Source: Ensifer sp. WSM1721 (GTDB taxonomy: Bacteria; Pseudomonadota; Alphaproteobacteria; Rhizobiales; Rhizobiaceae). From it: a DNA stretch of 64,000 nucleotides. The stretch spans positions 1,984,001-2,048,000 of the forward strand of contig NZ_CP165782.1 of assembly GCF_000513895.2 (NCBI RefSeq). Direction: 5' to 3'. Both the position numbers and the translations under genes were made by a program. The notes below the pieces were generated by a model. It was given only the letters and a program-made list of their open reading frames with translations, made no database searches and was not told the origin of the DNA. Numbering within the stretch: the first letter of the stretch is position 1; each line of letters starts with the position of its first letter. Below, in pieces: positions 51,069-60,457 of this stretch.

Positions 51069-54000
51069 TCAGACCTTGAGCGTGGCGGCTGCGTCCATCT
51101 CCTCGTGCAGCTTACGCTCCTCGTCAGCATGCGGCTTGGTGAAGCGCGCGATGACGAGATAGGCGACCGGCGTCAGGTAGAGTGTGACGATCACCGCAAG
51201 GCCGAGCCCGCCGACGAGCACCCAACCGAGCGCGATGCGCGCCTCCGCACCGGCGCCGCTCGCCAGCACCAGAGGCACGGCGCCGACGACGGTCGCGATC
51301 ATCGTCATCATCACCGGCCGCAGACGGATATTGGCGGCATTCTCGATGGCGCTTCGCACATCCTGGCCGCGGTCGCGCAGCTGATTGGCGAATTCGACGA
51401 TCAGGATGCCGTTCTTCGCCATGATGCCGACCAGCATGACAAGGCCGATCTGGCTATAGATGTTGAGCGTGTTGCCGGTCATGATCATCGCAAAGACGGC
51501 GCAGGCAAGGCCGAGCGGCACCGTCGACATGATGATGAGGCCGCTGACGAAGCTCTCGAACTGCGCCGCAAGCACCAGAAAGATGATGACGATGGCGAAG
51601 CCGAAGGTAACGAAGAGGCCACTGGCGTTCTCGTCGAGGGTCGCAGCTTCGGCAAGCGGCATCACCCGCGAACCGGGAGGCAGCAGCGGCTCGGCCATCT
51701 CCTCGACCATCGACAGCGCCTCGCCGAGCGCGAGATCAGACTTCAGGCCCGCCGAAAGCGAAACGGCGCGAAGCTGGGATTCCCGCGCGAGCTGCGGCGC
51801 GACGGCCTTCTCCTCGATCGAAGCGATCGTCGACATCGGAACGATGCGCCCATCGCCGGCCTTGACGAAGATGTTCTGCAGGTCCGTCGGGTCGTTGAGC
51901 GGCATAGTGGAGGAGAGCAGCTTCACCGGATAGGCCTCGCCTTCCACGAAGATGTCGACGACGCTGCTGCCGTCGAGCATAGCCTGCATCGCCCATGAAA
52001 GGGCGCCGATGTCCACGCCGAGATCGGAGGCCCGCTCGCGATCGATCGTCACCGACAATTGCGCCTGGTTGGCCTCGTAGTTGAGCCGGACATTTTCGAA
52101 ACGGCCGGTGTCTTCTATCGCCCGCACGAGCTTCGCCGCCGCATCGCCGAGCTTCGTGTAATCATTGCCGACGAGCGCGACCTGAAGACCGCTGCCGGCA
52201 CCACGAATGCCGAGACTGTTGGACTGTATCGTGAAGGCGCGGACCGAGGGGATGGCATTCGTCACCTTGTTGATGTCGGCGACGATCTGCTGTTGCGTCC
52301 GCTCGCGCTGTTCCCAGGGCGCAAGCGTCAGTACCATGAAACCGCTATTGGCCGAGCCGCCCTGGCCGGAGATCGAAAACAGGTTGCTGATCTCGCCGGA
52401 TTTTACCAGCGCCTGCAGACCCTCCTCGATCCGACGCATTTGCGCCTGGGTATATTCGAGCGAGACGCCCTGCGGCGCGTTGATCCGGAGCATCACCTGC
52501 GACCGGTCCTCGCTCGGCGTCAGCTCGGACTTGAGCGTCAGGAACCCGGCGGCGCCCGCCAGCGTGAAGAAGGCGGCGACGACGAAGACGACGAGCGGCG
52601 CGTTGAGGCAGGCGCGAAGCGTGACCCTGTAGAAAGCGGCGGCGCGTTGGCCGAAGCGCTGCATTACACCCTGATGCGAATGCGCCTCGCTCGTCAGCAT
52701 GCGCGAGGCGAGCATCGGGCAGAGCGTCAGCGATACGAAGGACGACAACAGGATCGAGAAGGCGAGCACGAAACCGAACTCACGGAAGAGCCCACCCGTC
52801 TGCCCCGGCAGGAAGGAAAGCGGCACGAAGACCGCCGCGAGCGTCGCAGTCGTCGCAAGCACCGCGAAGAAGACCTCGAGCGTGCCGTGCACGGCGGCCG
52901 CCCGCGGGCCGAGCCCCTCGGCCCGGCGGCGCACGATGTTTTCCAACACCACGATCGCGTCATCGACGACGAGGCCGGTCGCAAGCACGATCGCAAGCAG
53001 CGTCAGGATGTTGATCGAGAAGCCGGCGAGATAGATCGCCGCCACCGTTCCGATAAGCGCGATCGGCATGGTGATGGTCGGGATCAGCGTCGCGCGCCAG
53101 TCGAGCAGGAAGAGATAGATGACGAGCGTGACGATGAAGACGGCGACTGCGAGCGCGATCTCCACTTCGTGGATCGCTCCGTTGATGAACACCGCATCGT
53201 CGCTGGTGATCTTGAGCTCGGTTCCGGGCGGCAGGATATCCGAGGAGATCGTGTCGACGACCTTGCGCACGCCCTCGGAAATATCGACCGTGTTCGACTG
53301 CGCCTGGCGGATGATGCCGAGGCCGATGCCCTGCCGGCCGTTGGAGCGGAGCGCCGAGGTGCCGGTGTCCGGGCCGAGCGTCACGGTTGCGACGTCGCGA
53401 AGCCTGACATTGTTGCCGAGGATCAGATTTTCGAACTGCTCGGGTGTTTGCAGGTCCGCCGTCGCCCGCACGGAGATGTCCTGACTGGCACTCGTCAGCG
53501 AGCCCGCCGGCACGTCGTAGGCGGCATTGGAGAGCGCTTCGCGCAAATCGGCGACGGTGACGCCGCGCCCCGCGAGTTTCGCCTGGTTGACATCGATGCG
53601 GAAGATCTTCTCCTGATCGCCGTAGACGGTGACGTCGGCGACGCCCTCGACGGCCGCCAGCCGGTCGCTGATCTCGTTCTCGACGAGCAGCGTCATGTCT
53701 TCCATGCTCATCGTGTCGGAGGTAAGCGCGAGCCGCATGATCGGCTGGCTGTCGGAATCCGCCTTCACGATCCGCGGCTCGTCGGCATCGTCCGGCAACT
53801 GGCCGGCGACGCGGCCAAGCGCATCGCGGATGTCGTTCGCGGCCTGGCCGATATCGGTCGTGTCGGAGAATTCCAGTGTGACTCGACTGCGGCCGAAGGA
53901 GGAAGACGACGAAATTCCCTTGATGCCCTGGACGCGCGAGACGGCCCCCTCGATTACCGAGGTCACCTCACGGTCGATCGTTTCCGGCGAGGCGCCTTCG

Positions 54001-54203
54001 AATACAGTGGTCACCGAAACGACAGGCTGGTCGATCTGCGGCAGTTCGCGGATTTCGATGCCGTTCCAGGCGGCAAGCCCGGCAACGACGATCAGCGCGT
54101 TGACCACCAGGGCGAAGATCGGCCGGCGGATGAAGAGCGCAGTAAACCCGGTCTTCCCCCCCTGTCCGCCGCTCGGGTGGTATCCCCCCATGCCGATATT
54201 CAT
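51069..54203 (-). CDS. RND efflux transporter, inner-membrane permease
   Basis: A 1044-residue HAE1-type RND pump with the usual twelve helices and two large periplasmic loops. TM4 carries the proton-relay aspartates (ATGLVVDDAIVVLENIVRR), and the N-terminal half contains FIRRPIFALVVNALIVVAGL and SVTTVFEGASPETIDREVTS. TM10-12 are MLVGIMAKNGILIVEFANQL and beyond. The start overlaps the adaptor gene by four bases. Substrates unknown; no outer-membrane TolC-like gene is adjacent, so it probably uses one encoded elsewhere. Confidence 0.94.
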   Translation of the reverse strand: MNIGMGGYHPSGGQGGKTGFTALFIRRPIFALVVNALIVVAGLAAWNGIEIRELPQIDQPVVSVTTVFEGASPETIDREVTSVIEGAVSRVQGIKGISSSSSFGRSRVTLEFSDTTDIGQAANDIRDALGRVAGQLPDDADEPRIVKADSDSQPIMRLALTSDTMSMEDMTLLVENEISDRLAAVEGVADVTVYGDQEKIFRIDVNQAKLAGRGVTVADLREALSNAAYDVPAGSLTSASQDISVRATADLQTPEQFENLILGNNVRLRDVATVTLGPDTGTSALRSNGRQGIGLGIIRQAQSNTVDISEGVRKVVDTISSDILPPGTELKITSDDAVFINGAIHEVEIALAVAVFIVTLVIYLFLLDWRATLIPTITMPIALIGTVAAIYLAGFSINILTLLAIVLATGLVVDDAIVVLENIVRRRAEGLGPRAAAVHGTLEVFFAVLATTATLAAVFVPLSFLPGQTGGLFREFGFVLAFSILLSSFVSLTLCPMLASRMLTSEAHSHQGVMQRFGQRAAAFYRVTLRACLNAPLVVFVVAAFFTLAGAAGFLTLKSELTPSEDRSQVMLRINAPQGVSLEYTQAQMRRIEEGLQALVKSGEISNLFSISGQGGSANSGFMVLTLAPWEQRERTQQQIVADINKVTNAIPSVRAFTIQSNSLGIRGAGSGLQVALVGNDYTKLGDAAAKLVRAIEDTGRFENVRLNYEANQAQLSVTIDRERASDLGVDIGALSWAMQAMLDGSSVVDIFVEGEAYPVKLLSSTMPLNDPTDLQNIFVKAGDGRIVPMSTIASIEEKAVAPQLARESQLRAVSLSAGLKSDLALGEALSMVEEMAEPLLPPGSRVMPLAEAATLDENASGLFVTFGFAIVIIFLVLAAQFESFVSGLIIMSTVPLGLACAVFAMIMTGNTLNIYSQIGLVMLVGIMAKNGILIVEFANQLRDRGQDVRSAIENAANIRLRPVMMTMIATVVGAVPLVLASGAGAEARIALGWVLVGGLGLAVIVTLYLTPVAYLVIARFTKPHADEERKLHEEMDAAATLKV

Positions 54204-55393
54204 TGCGCTTCCCCCGCGACCTTCTGCTCGGGCTCGGAGCGCGTCTCGCCGGCAATGCGCACTGCGCCGCCATCGCGAAGGCGCTGCACGCCTTCGGTCA
54301 CGACACGGTCACCCTCCGCGATCTCCGCGTCGACGAGAACCTTGTCGGGGTTGCGCTGAATGATCTTGACGGGCACGCGTTCGCTCTTGTCGCCATTGAC
54401 CCGCCAGATGTAGGACCCTTCGGCGCTCCACTGGATCGCGAGCGGATCGACCGTAGGGTAGCGGTCGCCGTCGAAAGCCATGGTGACCGAGAAGGACATA
54501 CCGGCGCGCAGCATGTCGTCGGGGTTGGCTAGCCGCGCCCGCACCCGGAGCGTACGGCTCGCCTGATCGAGGCGGTTGTCTATCGCGTGGATGACGCCTT
54601 CGAGCCCCCGACCCGGAAGCGCCATCGCGCTCGCCGTTACCGGCTGGCCGACGACGATCTTGCCGGCGAAGCGTTCCGGCACCCAGAAGTCGACGAGGAT
54701 TTCCGAGCGGTCGTCAACGACGGCGATCGGCGTGGAGGTCGTGACGTAGTCGCCGACATTAACAGTGATGATGCCGACGACGCCCTTCGACGGAGCGACG
54801 ATATTGCGGCGCTTGAGATCGAGCTCCGCCGTTCTCAGCGCCAATTCTGCCGCCTGCAGCGCGATTTCGGCGTCTCGCACTTCGACCGCCGTTACGGCGC
54901 GCGCGGTGCTGAGATTGCGGTAGCGGTCGACCTTTTCCTGGGCACTGTCGCGCGTGAGGCGAGCCTGCTCAGCCGCGATCACCTGGTCATCGCTGTCGAG
55001 CCTGGCGATCACCTGTCCCTCCGCGATCCTGTCGCCGGACTTTACGAGGATTTCCGTGAGGTTGCCGGTTGCGGTCGGCGTCACCGTGACGGAATGGATC
55101 GCCTCGCCGTTGCCGATGGCGTTGAGCCTGTCGTTGACGACCGCAGTCGCTGCGGGCCTGACGACCACGAGCGGCGCATCCGTGAAGCCGCGCCCGCCCT
55201 GCCCGCCTCCGCCGTTGCGCGACTCGCCGCCCTTTCCCTCGCCGCCTTGCGGCTGCGACAGGGCATCGATCAGGGGATGAGAAACACCGATCGCTGCCAG
55301 TGTCTCGCCCGCCCCCGGCGCAAAACGCAACCATGCGACGCCCCCCACCGCGAGAACGACGACGCTGACCGCGAGTTGCTTCCATATGCGCAT
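54200..55393 (-). CDS. RND efflux periplasmic adaptor (membrane fusion protein)
   Basis: A 397-residue protein with an N-terminal anchor (LAVSVVVLAVGGVAWLRF), a long Gly-rich segment (GGEGKGGESRNGGGGQGGRG, about 50-70), the lipoyl domain (VTPTATGNLTEILVKSGDRI), a short helical hairpin (LTRDSAQEKVDRYRNLSTAR) and the lipoyl return plus beta-barrel (IVAPSKGVVGIITVNVGDYV). First gene of the adaptor-permease operon. No local regulator gene was found; a motif at 55505-55520 upstream may be an operator. Confidence 0.92.
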   Translation of the reverse strand: MRIWKQLAVSVVVLAVGGVAWLRFAPGAGETLAAIGVSHPLIDALSQPQGGEGKGGESRNGGGGQGGRGFTDAPLVVVRPAATAVVNDRLNAIGNGEAIHSVTVTPTATGNLTEILVKSGDRIAEGQVIARLDSDDQVIAAEQARLTRDSAQEKVDRYRNLSTARAVTAVEVRDAEIALQAAELALRTAELDLKRRNIVAPSKGVVGIITVNVGDYVTTSTPIAVVDDRSEILVDFWVPERFAGKIVVGQPVTASAMALPGRGLEGVIHAIDNRLDQASRTLRVRARLANPDDMLRAGMSFSVTMAFDGDRYPTVDPLAIQWSAEGSYIWRVNGDKSERVPVKIIQRNPDKVLVDAEIAEGDRVVTEGVQRLRDGGAVRIAGETRSEPEQKVAGEAQ

Positions 55394-55504
55394 TCATTTC
55401 TCCAAAAGAAAACGCGCCCTAACGCGGCGCGCACCGACGGAACGTTCCGATTTGCTCCTGAGTATCTTTATTTGCGGACCTTCGGGCAATGTCGGAGTGC
55501 CATC

Positions 55505-55520
55505 ATTACGCAATTGTAAT
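55505..55520 (-). promoter_or_regulatory. Candidate operator upstream of the RND efflux operon
   Basis: ATTACAATTGCGTAAT on the minus strand, an inverted repeat ATTAC-N6-GTAAT. A near-identical 16-base sequence lies upstream of the secreted-protein gene at 63337 (63804-63819). The binding protein is unknown. Confidence 0.35.
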
Positions 55521-55670
55521 AAAAGCGAATTTATTGGCGGCACGATGGCCGGCGCGGCCGCCACGAAATCACGGGACATTGGTGGATAGTAGCATATTTA
55601 CAGCCTTCGCGGCTCGGCTATTCTGCTTCTCGCCGGCGGCAGCCTCGATCGGCTTCCGACTTTCGCTAGC

Positions 55671-55784
55671 GCGGGATGAGGAAAAGTGTGTGCGGTTTTC
55701 CGCCCGCGTCCTGCGCTAGCTTCTTAGAATCGATCACGTTTATGATTTTACGTCGATCCGACCCAAAATCATCGTGATCTAGCG
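55671..55784 (+). repeat. Dispersed rhizobial intergenic repeat, copy 2
   Basis: Starts GCGGGATGAGGAAAAGTGTG and contains TTAGAATCGATCACG and CCCAAAATCATCGTGATCTA. It aligns to 1023-1125. It ends about 12 bases before the cyclase-family gene, so it may contribute to its promoter or leader. The rest of 55394-55796 holds only the candidate operator. Confidence 0.65.
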
Positions 55785-55796
55785 GGGAGAAGAGCG

Positions 55797-56618
55797 ATGT
55801 GCGATGCATGCGTTATCGAGCAGGTAAAGCAGCGGATGTTGTCACGGCGCGGCTTTTTCCGTGCAGCCGCGGCCGGTACGGCGGGCATTGCCGCAGCCGG
55901 CATGGGACTCGCTCCGCCGGCACTGGCCGCCGGCCATAACAGCGTCACCGATCTCACCCATGAACTCCACGAAGAGTTTCCGACCTATTTCGGTCAGCAG
56001 CAGTTCTTCCGCGAGCAGAAGTTCAAGTATTCGGAACACAAGCTCAACCTTTTCGAGCTCCGCGTGAACGAGCATACCGGCACCCATGTAGACGCGCCGT
56101 TGCATTTCTCCGCCGACGGCCTTTCTGTCGCGGAACTCCCGGTCGAGAAGCTCGTGGTGCCGCTCTGCGTCATAGACATCCGCGAGAAGGCCTCATCCAA
56201 TGCGGATGCGCAGGTGACACCGGACGACATCAAGGCATGGATCGCGGCCAATGGCGATATGCCGGAAAACGCCTGCGTCGCCATGCTCTCGGGCTGGGCC
56301 GCCCATCTCGGCACCGACAAGTTCCGCAACGCCGACGCGGCGGGCAAGCTGCACTTCCCCGGCTTCCACGTGGAGACGGCGAAGTTCCTGCTCGATGAGA
56401 CGAAGGCGGCCGGCATCGCCGTCGATACGCTCTCGCTCGACCATGGCATTTCGTCCGATTTCGCCACCCATAACGCCTGGCTGCCGGAGGGTCGCTGGGG
56501 GCTTGAGGCCACCGCCAATCTCGACAAGCTACCGCCCAAGGGCGCAACGCTCGTTGTCGGCGCGCCGAAGCATCGTGGCGGCACCGGTGGTCCCGCCCGA
56601 GTCTTCGCGCTGGTTTGA
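55797..56618 (+). CDS. Tat-exported cyclase-family (kynurenine-formamidase-like) hydrolase
   Basis: A 273-residue protein with a twin-arginine signal (MLSRRGFFRAAAAGTAG, from about residue 14) and the cyclase-family metal motif NEHTGTHVDAPLHF near 91-104, with DLTHELHEEFPTYFG before it and IAVDTLSLDHGISSDFATHN near the C-terminus. Members are Mn/Zn amidohydrolases such as kynurenine formamidase and isatin hydrolase. The carboxymuconolactone decarboxylase-like gene begins 19 bases later, so both are in one operon, perhaps for an aromatic or amide substrate. Confidence 0.88.
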   Translation: MCDACVIEQVKQRMLSRRGFFRAAAAGTAGIAAAGMGLAPPALAAGHNSVTDLTHELHEEFPTYFGQQQFFREQKFKYSEHKLNLFELRVNEHTGTHVDAPLHFSADGLSVAELPVEKLVVPLCVIDIREKASSNADAQVTPDDIKAWIAANGDMPENACVAMLSGWAAHLGTDKFRNADAAGKLHFPGFHVETAKFLLDETKAAGIAVDTLSLDHGISSDFATHNAWLPEGRWGLEATANLDKLPPKGATLVVGAPKHRGGTGGPARVFALV

Positions 56619-56637
56619 GTAACGTCCGAGGAAAAGC

Positions 56638-57078
56638 ATGAGCACAGTCGCGCCGCCCCCCGACCCCGAAGCCGATCCGCGCATCAAGGCGGTCTTCGAC
56701 GACATCCGCGCCACGCGGAAATCGGACTTCATCAACAATATGTGGCTCTGGCTCGCCTTCGATCCGGACCTGTTGGAGCGCACCTGGGCGGAGGTCAAGG
56801 CGGTGATGGCAACGCCGTCGGCGCTCGAGCCGGTGGTCAAGGAAATGCTCTATATTGCCGTGTCCGTGACCAACGGCTGCGGCTATTGCATCCATTCGCA
56901 TACGGCATCCGCCAAAGCCAAGGGCATGACGGAGGCGGAGCATGCGGATCTCTTGCGCGTCATCTCGCTTGCCGCCAAGACGAACCAGCTGGCGACCGCG
57001 TTGCAGGTGCCGGTCGATGCGGCGTTCGACGCCACTACAGCGCCGCGCGTCCCATCAGACGCGCAAAGCTCGCTGTAG
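56638..57078 (+). CDS. Carboxymuconolactone decarboxylase/AhpD-like protein with a RIME1-encoded C-terminus
   Basis: A 146-residue protein with the AhpD-type active site VTNGCGYCIHSHTASAKAKG (CxxC and His) and the helical scaffold KEMLYIAVS. These proteins are thiol peroxidase-like or decarboxylases. The last 14 residues (TTAPRVPSDAQSSL) and the TAG stop codon are encoded by an inserted RIME1 copy, starting at 57035, so the original C-terminus was replaced. The conserved fold ends before this point, so the protein is probably still functional. Second gene of the operon with the cyclase-family hydrolase. Confidence 0.85.
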   Translation: MSTVAPPPDPEADPRIKAVFDDIRATRKSDFINNMWLWLAFDPDLLERTWAEVKAVMATPSALEPVVKEMLYIAVSVTNGCGYCIHSHTASAKAKGMTEAEHADLLRVISLAAKTNQLATALQVPVDAAFDATTAPRVPSDAQSSL

Positions 57079-57143
57079 CGCTTTGAATTGCTGCATGTTT
57101 TTATCCTTAAATCGGGTGCGCGATTAAAGGAAACATGCAGTAG
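57035..57143 (+). repeat. RIME1 element, complete copy, forward orientation
   Basis: Begins CTACAGCGCCGCGCGTC and ends AAACATGCAGTAG. It overlaps the last 44 bases of the preceding coding sequence. The right palindrome carries small insertions (TTTTTATCCTTAAATCGGG). Confidence 0.9.
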
Positions 57144-57279
57144 CGGGCAATGACGGCTCAAAATACCGGCGCTGAAAACGTCAGTCTTTCCACAGGCTTG
57201 CCCAGCTTGGGAAAGCATCCGGAATAAAAGAAGAACATCCTTTCTGGCCTTTCGGTCCCGAATCACTACATTGGGCCGC

Positions 57280-59853
57280 ATGAGCAACGGTTTCGACGAC
57301 ATTCCCTTCTTCGACGAGGAGCCGGCGCCGCGCAAACCTGCGCCCGCCGCCGGCGGCATCGCGGCGCGCGCAATGGCCGCCCGCGACAAGGCCAAGCAGC
57401 CGGACTATCTCGCTGGCCTCAATCCGGAGCAGCGCGAAGCCGTCGAAACGCTCGAAGGTCCCGTGCTGGTGCTCGCCGGTGCCGGTACCGGCAAGACGCG
57501 CGTGCTGACGACCCGCATCGCCCATATCCTCTCGACCGGCCGCGCCTATCCCTCCCAGATCCTCGCGGTGACCTTCACCAACAAGGCGGCGCGCGAGATG
57601 AAGGAGCGCATCGGCGTGCTCGTCGGCCATGCGGTCGAAGGCATGCCCTGGCTCGGCACCTTCCACTCGATCGGCGTCAAGCTCCTGCGCCGCCACGCCG
57701 AGCTCGTGGGCTTGAGGTCCGACTTCACCATTCTCGACACCGACGACGTCGTGCGCCTGATCAAGCAGCTCATCCAGGCGGAAGGGCTCGACGACAAACG
57801 TTGGCCGGCCAAGCAGTTCGCCGGGATGATCGACACCTGGAAGAACAAGGGGCTCGATCCGTCACAGATACCGGAGGGCGACGCCCGCGCTTTCGCCAAC
57901 GGCAAGGGCCGCGAGCTCTATGCCGCCTACCAGAACCGGCTCATCACACTGAATGCCTGCGACTTTGGCGATCTGCTGCTGCATCCGATCCGCATGTTCC
58001 GCGCCAATCCGGACGTGCTGAAGGACTATCACGACAAGTTCCGGTACATCCTCGTCGACGAGTACCAGGACACCAACACGGCGCAATACATGTGGCTGCG
58101 GCTGTTGGCGCAGCGGCCTCGCTCGTCCGAACGATCTGGCGCAGGAAATCCGAGCGAAGCCCGAGCCGGCGAGGGCCGGCCGGACGACGTTTCGTCCGCC
58201 CCCACGGAGCGCAGCCGCGCAAGCGGCGACAGCGTGAGCGCGAAGAAACCCACACAACAAATCAATATTTGTTGTGTGGGCGACGACGACCAGTCGATCT
58301 ACGGCTGGCGCGGCGCCGAGGTCGATAACATCCTCCGCTTCGAGAAGGATTTCCCCGGCGCCAAGGTCATCAAGCTCGAGCGCAACTACCGCTCAACCGA
58401 GCATATTCTCGGCGCCGCCGCCCACCTGATCGCCCACAACGAAGGCCGACTGGGCAAGACGCTTTTTACGGAACGCACCCATCCGGACGACGAGAAGGTG
58501 CACGTGCATGCGGCCTGGGATTCGGAAGAGGAAGCCCGCGCCATCGGCGAGGAGATCGAGCAGCTTCAGCGTCGCAAGCACAATCTGAACGACATTGCCA
58601 TTCTGGTGCGCGCCTCGTTCCAGATGCGCGAGTTCGAAGATCGCTTCGTGACCCTCGGTCTCAATTACCGCGTCATCGGCGGCCCGCGCTTCTACGAGCG
58701 GCTCGAGATCCGCGACGCCATGGCCTATTTCCGCCTCGTCTGCCAGCCTGCCGACGACCTCGCCTTCGAACGCATAGTCAACACGCCGAAACGAGGCCTG
58801 GGCGACACCACCGTGCGCACCCTCCACGACTATGCCCGCGCCCGCGACATTCCGATGCTCGCCGCTGCAAGCGAAATCATCGAAACCGACGAGTTGAAAC
58901 CGAAGGCGCGCAAGGCGCTGTTCGACGTCGTCACCGATTTCCGCCGCTGGCAGACATTGCTCGAAACGACGCCGCACACGGAGCTTGCCGAGCAGATCCT
59001 CGACGAGAGCGGCTACACCGCCATGTGGCAGGCCGACAAATCGGCGGAAGCTCCAGGACGCCTCGAAAACCTGAAGGAACTGATCCGCTCGATGGAGGCC
59101 TTCGAGTCGATGCGCGGTTTCCTCGAGCACGTCGCGCTCGTCATGGATGCCGAGCAGAACGAGGACATGGATGCCGTCTCCATCATGACGCTGCATTCGG
59201 CCAAGGGGCTGGAGTTCGACACCGTGTTCCTGCCGGGCTGGGAGGAAGGTCTTTTCCCGCACCAGCGCGCCCTCGACGAAGGGGGCCGCGCCGGGCTCGA
59301 GGAAGAGCGTCGCCTCGCCTATGTCGGCATCACCCGTGCAAAACGCCGTTGCCATATCTGGTTCGTTTCGAACCGCCGAATCCACGGCCTCTGGCAATCG
59401 ACCATGCCGTCGCGCTTCCTCGACGAACTGCCGATCGATCATGTCGAAGTCGCCGAACAGGACGTCTCCTATGGCGGCTATAATCGCGGCGGCTACGGAC
59501 AGTCGCGCTTCGACAAGGCCGACCCATTCGAGAACACCTACCAGACGCCAGGCTGGAAGCGTGCGCAGCAGCATCGCTCGGACGCCACCCGCGACAATTG
59601 GGGAACCCGCTCCGGTCACGCCATCGAGCGCATCGGCTACGGCGAATCGGGTCCGCGCACACGCACCATCGAAGGCGAGCTCGTCGCCAAGTCGACGACC
59701 TCCGAACCCTCCCGCTTCAATGTCGGCGACCGCGTCTTCCACATCAAATTCGGCAACGGCAACATCGCCGCGATCGAAGGCAACAAGCTGACGATCGACT
59801 TCGACCGCGCCGGCCAGAAACGGGTGCTGGACGGGTTTGTGGAGAGGGTGTGA
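57280..59853 (+). CDS. uvrD: UvrD/PcrA-type ATP-dependent DNA helicase
   Basis: An 857-residue SF1A helicase: Q-motif LNPEQREAVETLEGPVLVLA, Walker A AGAGTGKTR (66-74), motif II LVDEYQDTNTAQY, motif III VGDDDQSIYGWRGAEVDNIL, motif IV RNYRSTEHIL, motif V TLHSAKGLEFDTVFLPGWEE and motif VI YVGITRAKRRCHIW. A C-terminal Tudor-like region (VGDRVFHIKFGNGNIAAIEG) contacts RNA polymerase in relatives. Between motifs II and III lies an extra segment of about 48 residues (279-327) not found in the core fold. ATG 57280 is chosen over TTG 57271. It unwinds DNA in nucleotide excision and mismatch repair. Confidence 0.94.
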   Translation: MSNGFDDIPFFDEEPAPRKPAPAAGGIAARAMAARDKAKQPDYLAGLNPEQREAVETLEGPVLVLAGAGTGKTRVLTTRIAHILSTGRAYPSQILAVTFTNKAAREMKERIGVLVGHAVEGMPWLGTFHSIGVKLLRRHAELVGLRSDFTILDTDDVVRLIKQLIQAEGLDDKRWPAKQFAGMIDTWKNKGLDPSQIPEGDARAFANGKGRELYAAYQNRLITLNACDFGDLLLHPIRMFRANPDVLKDYHDKFRYILVDEYQDTNTAQYMWLRLLAQRPRSSERSGAGNPSEARAGEGRPDDVSSAPTERSRASGDSVSAKKPTQQINICCVGDDDQSIYGWRGAEVDNILRFEKDFPGAKVIKLERNYRSTEHILGAAAHLIAHNEGRLGKTLFTERTHPDDEKVHVHAAWDSEEEARAIGEEIEQLQRRKHNLNDIAILVRASFQMREFEDRFVTLGLNYRVIGGPRFYERLEIRDAMAYFRLVCQPADDLAFERIVNTPKRGLGDTTVRTLHDYARARDIPMLAAASEIIETDELKPKARKALFDVVTDFRRWQTLLETTPHTELAEQILDESGYTAMWQADKSAEAPGRLENLKELIRSMEAFESMRGFLEHVALVMDAEQNEDMDAVSIMTLHSAKGLEFDTVFLPGWEEGLFPHQRALDEGGRAGLEEERRLAYVGITRAKRRCHIWFVSNRRIHGLWQSTMPSRFLDELPIDHVEVAEQDVSYGGYNRGGYGQSRFDKADPFENTYQTPGWKRAQQHRSDATRDNWGTRSGHAIERIGYGESGPRTRTIEGELVAKSTTSEPSRFNVGDRVFHIKFGNGNIAAIEGNKLTIDFDRAGQKRVLDGFVERV
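58249..58280 (+). repeat. Perfect palindrome inside uvrD
   Basis: Arms CCCACACAACAAAT (58249-58262) and ATTTGTTGTGTGGG (58267-58280) around the loop CAAT. It forms the right end of the in-frame insertion; the second arm encodes the native residues before motif III. Confidence 0.85.
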
Positions 59854-59898
59854 TCCGTGCGGGAAAGTTCCGGCCCGCAGGAGCTGTCGCCTCGGCTC

Positions 59899-60363
59899 TC
59901 AAATCGTCATGCGGTACATCACGAAACCCGATTTAACGGCGACCTTGTCGTAGAGCTGCATCGCGTTGACGTTCGTCTCGTGAGTTAGCCAGTAGACACG
60001 TGGCGCGCCTGCCCGCCGTGCTGCGTCGAAGACGCCGTTGATCAGCGCCTGGCCAACCCCTCTTCCGCGCAAGGCCTCACTGGTGAAGAGATCCTGGAGG
60101 TAGCAGTTGGGCTGGATCGAAGTGGTGCTGCGGTGAAAGACATAATGCGTGAGCCCGACCAGGCGCCCCTTGCTTTCAGCGACCAGAGCATGCATCGGCT
60201 CATAGGCATCGAAGAAGCGCGACCAGGTCATCAAGGTGATGTCCGCGGCGAGCGCGCTTTCGCCCGAGCGCCCGTAGAAGGCGTTGTATCGTTGCCAGAG
60301 CGGCAGCCATTGGTCGTAGTCGCTCCGTACGACCGGGCGGATGGAGAGGTTGTTTTCACTCAT
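59899..60363 (-). CDS. GNAT-family N-acetyltransferase
   Basis: A 154-residue GNAT with SIRPVVRSDYDQWLPLWQRY at the start, the acetyl-CoA motif LFTSEALRGRGVGQALINGV and a C-terminal VYWLTHETNVNAMQLYDKVA. The ATG at 60363 is chosen by family length; the frame is open to 60447. It converges with uvrD. The substrate is unknown. Confidence 0.87.
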   Translation of the reverse strand: MSENNLSIRPVVRSDYDQWLPLWQRYNAFYGRSGESALAADITLMTWSRFFDAYEPMHALVAESKGRLVGLTHYVFHRSTTSIQPNCYLQDLFTSEALRGRGVGQALINGVFDAARRAGAPRVYWLTHETNVNAMQLYDKVAVKSGFVMYRMTI

Positions 60364-60457
60364 CTTCGGCCCACCAAAAGCGCGTTGCGGGGCGACAGCA
60401 TAGCCTCTCGAGTTGACGCGGTCTACGCGATCGCCGACGCCTCGCATGAGGATCGCC

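Noticed and set aside
52059..54359. 766-codon open frame antisense to the RND permease
   Set aside because: Composition is Arg/Asp/Glu-rich with no folding motifs; the permease on the opposite strand is certain.
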